Below, piece after piece: positions 6,949 to 10,943 of a stretch of DNA of 10,943 nucleotides. Each line of letters begins with the position of its first letter. Position 1 is the first letter of the stretch. A program made the position numbers and the translations under genes. The stretch covers positions 1 through 10,943 of the forward strand of contig CAZOQT010000040.1 of assembly GCA_964582265.1 (NCBI GenBank), read 5' to 3'. The notes below the pieces were generated by a model, which saw nothing but the letters and a program-made list of their open reading frames with translations, ran no database searches and had not been told where the DNA came from. Source of the stretch: JBAZYK01 sp964582265. GTDB lineage: Bacteria; Patescibacteriota; Gracilibacteria; UBA1369.

Positions 6949-8145
6949 TTACAATATTGTTTGCTCTTTAATATTCGTGCTTTGTCCGGCATCTCCTTCA
7001 ACCATATCACTCCACTTTGTGGAGTTTTTTACGGCAGCCTGCAATTCTTCTTGCTCTCCTGTAAAACGGATCGCCATTAAAGTAACATCATCTTCTTGTA
7101 TATGTTCTTGAACAAATCTAGAAAAATCTCTGGCGATGTGAAACACGATTCCTTCTGGTCCATATTGTGGAGAATATAACTCTACCGCCTTTTTCAATCT
7201 ATCTAGTCCAAACATTTCCCCAGCCATGTTTCGAGCTTCAGTAACCCCATCACTATAAAGAATAATTACATCATCCTTCATTAAGGGTAGCTCAATTTCT
7301 TTAACTATTTTACTGTTGTCAGGAATCATTCCAAGCGCAATACCTCCAGAGACCCTTGCCTCACATTCTCCAGTTCGTGCCCGATAAATAAGAATATGTT
7401 CATGCCCAGCACCAACATATGTCATTTTTTTTGTCACGGAATTCCATTTTAACATCAACATCGTCATGAACATTGTCGATTTAATTCTGGATTTAAGCTG
7501 ACTATTAGTATTTACCACTATGTCATACGCATTTTCATAAACATTAACCAAGGTATGAATAAGAGTGTTAACCATCATCATAATTAGGGCTGCCGGAACT
7601 CCATGTCCAGTGACATCTCCTATATAAATATAAGTGTTTTCTTTGTGCTTTATAAAATCAAAATTGTCACCACCTAATTCCACAGCAGGTCTTGTTTTAG
7701 CCACAATTGTAAGACCATCTACACTTGGTGACTCAGCTGGTAAAATTTCTCGTTGAATTTGACTGGCAATCTCAAGCTCACTCATCATGCGCTTACCTTC
7801 TCTAAGCTGGTTGGAAATTTTTTCAAAATTTTTGGTTACTTCGTTAAAAAAATGCGCAATAACGCCAATTTCATCAATTCTTTTATTAAAAAATCTTTTA
7901 TACTCCCGACCTGTTAATAGAGCTCTTATTTCATGTAAAATCACATTCATTGGCCTTACAAATTCATACCAATAGACAAGTAAAAAATAAATCAAAAAGA
8001 ACGCCAATACTCCAGCCAGAGTCACTAAAGATATGCTTTGATTATCCCTAGAAAAGAAATAATAAACAATCGCTCCAGCCAGGATAACAAAGAGCATAAA
8101 ATAGTTAAATACCTTCCACAGAATGCTTTTTCTAAAATAATTCAT
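6949..8145 (-). CDS. Membrane-anchored SpoIIE/RsbU-type PP2C serine phosphatase
   Basis: This 398-residue protein belongs to the PPM/PP2C phosphatases that dephosphorylate STAS-domain anti-sigma factor antagonists. It has two transmembrane helices (about 13-31 and 38-59) with almost no extracytoplasmic loop, then a HAMP-like region (about 60-112, starting VRPMNVILHEI) and a helical linker SELEIASQIQREILP (122-136), the usual entry to RsbU-like catalytic domains. Catalytic motifs are intact: LGGDNFDF (157-164), IGDVTGHGVPAAL (175-187), GAGHEHILIY (245-254), LYSDGVTEARN (297-307) and DDVTLMAIRF (352-361). The metal-binding aspartates 160, 177, 299 and 353 are present. The STAS gene ends 11 bp upstream and queA begins 2 bp downstream. 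A STAS substrate encoded next door and the MFS-HEAT protein two genes upstream suggest a local partner-switching pathway. With so small a sensor region, input probably comes through a partner or the membrane. No SD motif precedes the ATG. Confidence 0.93.
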   Translation of the reverse strand: MNYFRKSILWKVFNYFMLFVILAGAIVYYFFSRDNQSISLVTLAGVLAFFLIYFLLVYWYEFVRPMNVILHEIRALLTGREYKRFFNKRIDEIGVIAHFFNEVTKNFEKISNQLREGKRMMSELEIASQIQREILPAESPSVDGLTIVAKTRPAVELGGDNFDFIKHKENTYIYIGDVTGHGVPAALIMMMVNTLIHTLVNVYENAYDIVVNTNSQLKSRIKSTMFMTMLMLKWNSVTKKMTYVGAGHEHILIYRARTGECEARVSGGIALGMIPDNSKIVKEIELPLMKDDVIILYSDGVTEARNMAGEMFGLDRLKKAVELYSPQYGPEGIVFHIARDFSRFVQEHIQEDDVTLMAIRFTGEQEELQAAVKNSTKWSDMVEGDAGQSTNIKEQTIL

Positions 8146-8147
8146 TT

Positions 8148-8162
8148 GTATATTTTTTATAC
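8148..8162. repeat. Short perfect inverted repeat spanning the STAS-phosphatase gene junction
   Basis: GTATA (8148-8152) and TATAC (8158-8162) flank a 5-nt T loop (plus strand). The repeat covers the STAS stop codon and ends 2 nt upstream of the phosphatase ATG. It is short and AT-rich, so it may be chance, but it sits exactly where a ribosome would load. Confidence 0.25.
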
Positions 8163-8528
8163 TTTAGCCCCATTGTCCTGGAACTGTTTTAAAGAATCGA
8201 AATAGGGGATTACGTCAAATAAACCAATTACCTGAAAAACATCTTTTACATTAGGTTTTGCGCTAATTACTACTAATTTTTTACCAGACTTAACTAAATG
8301 AGAATGTATGGACATCAAAAAACCAATACTTTCACTGTTAATAAAATCAAGCCGTGTCATGTCAAAAATCAGATAATTCAAAGAATAACTTTGTACTAAA
8401 TTTTCAATTGCGGGTTTATTTGCGGTCAATCCCGCTTTATCCATCGCGCCTGAAAATTCAATAACTTGATAGCCATCTGTAGGCTTAGCTATGACAATTT
8501 GTAGATTTTGAGTTGAGTAGTCTCCCAT
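8157..8528 (-). CDS. STAS-domain protein, anti-sigma factor antagonist-like (SpoIIAA/RsbV family)
   Basis: This single STAS domain has 123 residues, close to the family's usual length. Secondary-structure landmarks fit: a beta strand VIEFSGAMDKAG (22-33, matching the LxGELD region), LNYLIFDMTRLDFINSESIGFLM (50-72) and the late segment KKLVVISAKPNVKDVFQVIGLFDVIPYF (83-110). In SpoIIAA/RsbV the phosphorylated serine follows an Asp in a DS-S/T-GLG motif. Here the motif is N64-S65-E66-S67-I68-G69, so the serine is kept while Asp is Asn and the next residues are changed. The protein is therefore probably still phosphorylatable at Ser65, with a somewhat divergent recognition loop. It lies 9 bp after the MFS-HEAT gene and 11 bp before a SpoIIE-type phosphatase, its likely enzyme. 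No RsbW/SpoIIAB-type kinase is visible. It could instead be a stressosome-like or scaffold STAS protein. No SD motif precedes the ATG. Confidence 0.9.
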   Translation of the reverse strand: MGDYSTQNLQIVIAKPTDGYQVIEFSGAMDKAGLTANKPAIENLVQSYSLNYLIFDMTRLDFINSESIGFLMSIHSHLVKSGKKLVVISAKPNVKDVFQVIGLFDVIPYFDSLKQFQDNGAKV

Positions 8529-8537
8529 ATTTTTTTA

Positions 8538-10943
8538 TTAAATAATATTAGCTTCCAAGGCAATTTGCGGCTGTTGCATAGGGGCATCCTCCTCCTTAGA
8601 CAGCCTGCGCCTTGCTAAAATATCTTCAATCATTTGAGCCTCAGGGTAAGCTTCCAGGCAAATGTATGCCTCTTTAAGGCGAACCAATACGCCAGAATCC
8701 GCTGATTGCAACAATTTATCCATGTGCGCGTGACTATAGAAAATGTGATGCAACCTCAGTGAAATTTCTTTTTCAATCACAGAAATTAGCAAAGCTTTTT
8801 CATCTGGTTTAAGTTCGCGCATTAATTCACGAGCCTTAGCTAAGACTACTGAATTTTTACTTAAAAGTAAATGAGCCAGATACTTTGCAGCCTCCTTATA
8901 ACCAATTTTCAAAAGTGAAAACGAAGCCATTAGCCTAATTTCCGGATCAGCAACTGTTAAGTAGGGGATCAGTTCCTTTTTACCTTCCTTAATATCTCCA
9001 GCGATGTTGATTGCTGCAATTATTTCTCCTACATTACTTCCACGAAGCATATAATAGAATAACTTTCTAATTCTCTGACGATTTTTTTTGAGCATCCAAA
9101 GTGAGGAAATCGCCTGTGCCCTAACACCTGGGTCTCCGGAACGCAAATATGGTTCAAGAAAAAATACCGCATTCGGGTCATTGAATAAGCCACACGCTCT
9201 AATTGCGGCGACTTGTAGCTTAGGATTTGTTGATTTCAAAGTATCCAATAAAAAAGAAACAATTTCTGGATATCTAAAGTGTGCTAGGCTTCTAATAATT
9301 TCAGTTTGGATTTGTTCGTTTCTACTTTCTACAAATAGTTTTTTAAGTTCATCAATCACGCGATATCTGGCAAAAGATTGCTTCATCATATATTTATCAA
9401 GCTGAGGAAATGCCTCCAGTGCCCTTATTGAAGCCAATACTAGCCTGTCATCCTTCGCATGTAAGAAATGCAAAATATCAGGCATATTTTCAATATCCCC
9501 AATTTTTCCAAGCATTTCCAGTATTTTTACTTTTATCAAAACATCTTCATTCGTTTTGTATAAAGATTTTGATAAAATCACAGAACCATTTCTGTGTCCC
9601 TTTTGTGACAAAATTTCAATTGCATGTAATTTAGAAATTGCATTTTCATTTTCTAATAGATTAAGCTGAGCAAGTTTTGTATAGCGATTTTGAAGCTTAA
9701 ACGTCAAAATTACCATTACAAAAGCAAGAGCCAAAAAGCTTATCTGTATAACAAAATAACCATGCTGCTCTAAAAAGAACCACTGAATAAAAAGTAGCAG
9801 GGCAGTTCCAATAATAGTTCCAAGTGGCGACAAGAAAGCCTCAAAAAGTTCTCGCACCTGTCTTTGGGTTCCATGCTTTAATGCATAGTATGATGCTTCA
9901 TAGGCATTTTTATTTATTACACCAGAAATTTCGTAATTGTTTTTTGCCAAGATGGCCGTAAAAGTACCAAAGCCAAAAAACAAAGAAATAGAACTGAAAA
10001 ATGTCATTAGCGCGTGAATCATAAAACTCGCCACAGTTCCAAATTTATTTAAAATTCGACTAGCCAAAAACAATTGCACCAATAGAGCGCAGGCGTTAAA
10101 AAGGACATGAAATGAAGCTAATCCTTGAGTAAGGCCCTCCTCGTGAGCAACTTCCGCCTCCACACCGCTTTCAACAACATGCGTATATTGATACTCAAGC
10201 AAATGTGCAATAATCCATTGTAGTAAAAAAATAACAAACAATGACCTTAAAAAAGGCACATCCCTTAAATGCTTGATTGCTGATTGGAATTGAACAATTT
10301 TATCTTTTAAAAACGGTTTGCTAACAGCAACTTTATTGTGGATGATCTTTTGATAGTGAGAATTTTTTGGCTGTAAAAAGAAAATCACACAAACCATCAT
10401 TAATAAAAACAATATCCATACATAAAGCAGCTTATAAGGCGAAACAAAAATACTTAAGCTTGCGGCAAACAAACCAGCAAATATTCCTCCTAGCGTTTCT
10501 GACGATTCAATAATCGGGACAATTCTTTCTGACTCTAAAGGAGTAAATAAGTCTTCTACATAATTAGAAATAAAAATGGTCAATTGTGGCACAAGCACGC
10601 CAAAGGTGAGCAATAAAAAGAAAAAGAAAAGTAAGTCATGCGTAAAGAAAAAGTTTGCAGCAAATAACATGGCTCCAGCCGCAAGAGCACACATAATTAT
10701 TAAATTTCTTGCAGAAAAATGCTCATGCAAAAGCGCAAATATAAACATTCCCAAAATATTCAAAACCGCCTGTATTAAAAACAAGTAGGGGAGACTCGTA
10801 ATTGCAAATTTTGTAACAAAAAGAGCAGTTAAAACAGTCCAGCCAATCACAAAGCCAACCCTATGCAAAAATTTAACTAACCAAGAGAACATTGTTCTTG
10901 GCAATTCATGAGGAGAAATATTAAATATTTTTTCAATAATTTT
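8538..10943 (-). CDS. MFS/nucleotide-transporter-like membrane protein with C-terminal HEAT repeats, 5' end beyond the window
   Basis: The frame is open to the window edge. A TTG at 10904 and an ATG at 10892 are possible starts, but 13 plausible in-frame codons precede the TTG without a stop, so the true start probably lies outside. Numbering from the TTG, about 12 hydrophobic helices fill 17-402, with a central basic loop near 180-215. The segment NKNAYEASYYALKHGTQRQV (331-350), followed by RELFEAFLSPLG, resembles the penultimate region of ATP/ADP-translocase-like and related MFS proteins. From about 418 to 705 there are degenerate paired-helix repeats of PBS-lyase/HEAT type (for example NPKLQVAAIRACGLF, DPGVRAQAISSLWML, DPEIRLMASFSLLKIG). 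The last 80 residues are helical, then polar. The membrane half may transport or sense a solute, possibly a nucleotide, and the HEAT half would face the cytoplasm as a protein-binding scaffold. The downstream STAS and phosphatase genes suggest a signalling rather than a purely transport role. The substrate is unknown. Confidence 0.82.
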   Translation of the reverse strand, partial: KIIEKIFNISPHELPRTMFSWLVKFLHRVGFVIGWTVLTALFVTKFAITSLPYLFLIQAVLNILGMFIFALLHEHFSARNLIIMCALAAGAMLFAANFFFTHDLLFFFFLLLTFGVLVPQLTIFISNYVEDLFTPLESERIVPIIESSETLGGIFAGLFAASLSIFVSPYKLLYVWILFLLMMVCVIFFLQPKNSHYQKIIHNKVAVSKPFLKDKIVQFQSAIKHLRDVPFLRSLFVIFLLQWIIAHLLEYQYTHVVESGVEAEVAHEEGLTQGLASFHVLFNACALLVQLFLASRILNKFGTVASFMIHALMTFFSSISLFFGFGTFTAILAKNNYEISGVINKNAYEASYYALKHGTQRQVRELFEAFLSPLGTIIGTALLLFIQWFFLEQHGYFVIQISFLALAFVMVILTFKLQNRYTKLAQLNLLENENAISKLHAIEILSQKGHRNGSVILSKSLYKTNEDVLIKVKILEMLGKIGDIENMPDILHFLHAKDDRLVLASIRALEAFPQLDKYMMKQSFARYRVIDELKKLFVESRNEQIQTEIIRSLAHFRYPEIVSFLLDTLKSTNPKLQVAAIRACGLFNDPNAVFFLEPYLRSGDPGVRAQAISSLWMLKKNRQRIRKLFYYMLRGSNVGEIIAAINIAGDIKEGKKELIPYLTVADPEIRLMASFSLLKIGYKEAAKYLAHLLLSKNSVVLAKARELMRELKPDEKALLISVIEKEISLRLHHIFYSHAHMDKLLQSADSGVLVRLKEAYICLEAYPEAQMIEDILARRRLSKEEDAPMQQPQIALEANII

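Noticed and set aside
9088..9405. Plus-strand open frame of 105 codons opposite the HEAT region
   Set aside because: It lies wholly antisense to a well-supported gene and its translation shows no domain or family motif.
1..10943. Alternative genetic code with TGA as glycine (as in Gracilibacteria/Absconditabacteria)
   Set aside because: No gene has an in-frame TGA, and TGA acts as the yggT stop in a TGATG junction.
1..10943. CRISPR array, insertion sequence, integrase or phage genes
   Set aside because: No regularly spaced repeats, transposase or integrase motifs, or terminal inverted repeats were seen; every sizeable stretch is covered by the listed genes.

Overview
The window is AT-rich bacterial chromosomal DNA carrying eight protein genes and part of a tRNA gene, with very short intergenic gaps. 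Every reading frame is intact under the standard code: TAA, TAG and one TGA serve as stops and no gene contains an internal TGA. No convincing Shine-Dalgarno motif precedes any of the visible starts. Compact genes, missing SD motifs, a small FtsB-like protein with a Trp-rich tail and a Cys-free secreted Ig/Fn3 protein suggest a Patescibacteria/CPR-type genome. That placement is an inference from gene character, not from a marker phylogeny.

Left end (1-1968): on the minus strand lie an ftsB/divIC-like cell-division gene and, downstream of it, an initiator tRNA-fMet gene cut by the window edge. Divergent from these on the plus strand is murC, driven by a good sigma70-type promoter (TTGAAA-16-TATACT) in the 71-bp gap. 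This pairs a divisome gene with a peptidoglycan precursor ligase. Middle (1965-5929, minus strand): a yggT-cysS pair is coupled by a TGATG stop/start, and cysS converges on murC so tightly that the stop codons overlap. Upstream is a 719-residue secreted, cysteine-free protein with a signal peptide, Ig-like and Fn3 domains and a short hydrophobic/basic C-terminal tail. It has its own promoter (TTGTAA-17-TGgTATAAT).

Right end (5930-10943, minus strand): a tight four-gene array reads, in transcription order, MFS/nucleotide-transporter-like protein fused to HEAT repeats (5' end beyond the window), STAS anti-sigma-factor-antagonist-like protein, membrane-anchored SpoIIE/RsbU-type PP2C phosphatase with a HAMP-like linker, and queA. 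Gaps are 9, 11 and 2 bp, so this looks like one operon.

The most interesting content is that array. A 12-helix transporter-like membrane protein with a cytoplasmic HEAT domain sits directly upstream of a STAS protein with a conserved phosphorylatable serine and the phosphatase type that normally acts on such proteins. This suggests a partner-switching signalling module in which the MFS-HEAT protein is a sensor or scaffold. No anti-sigma kinase (RsbW/SpoIIAB type) or sigma factor is visible in the window. The remaining genes are ordinary housekeeping genes.
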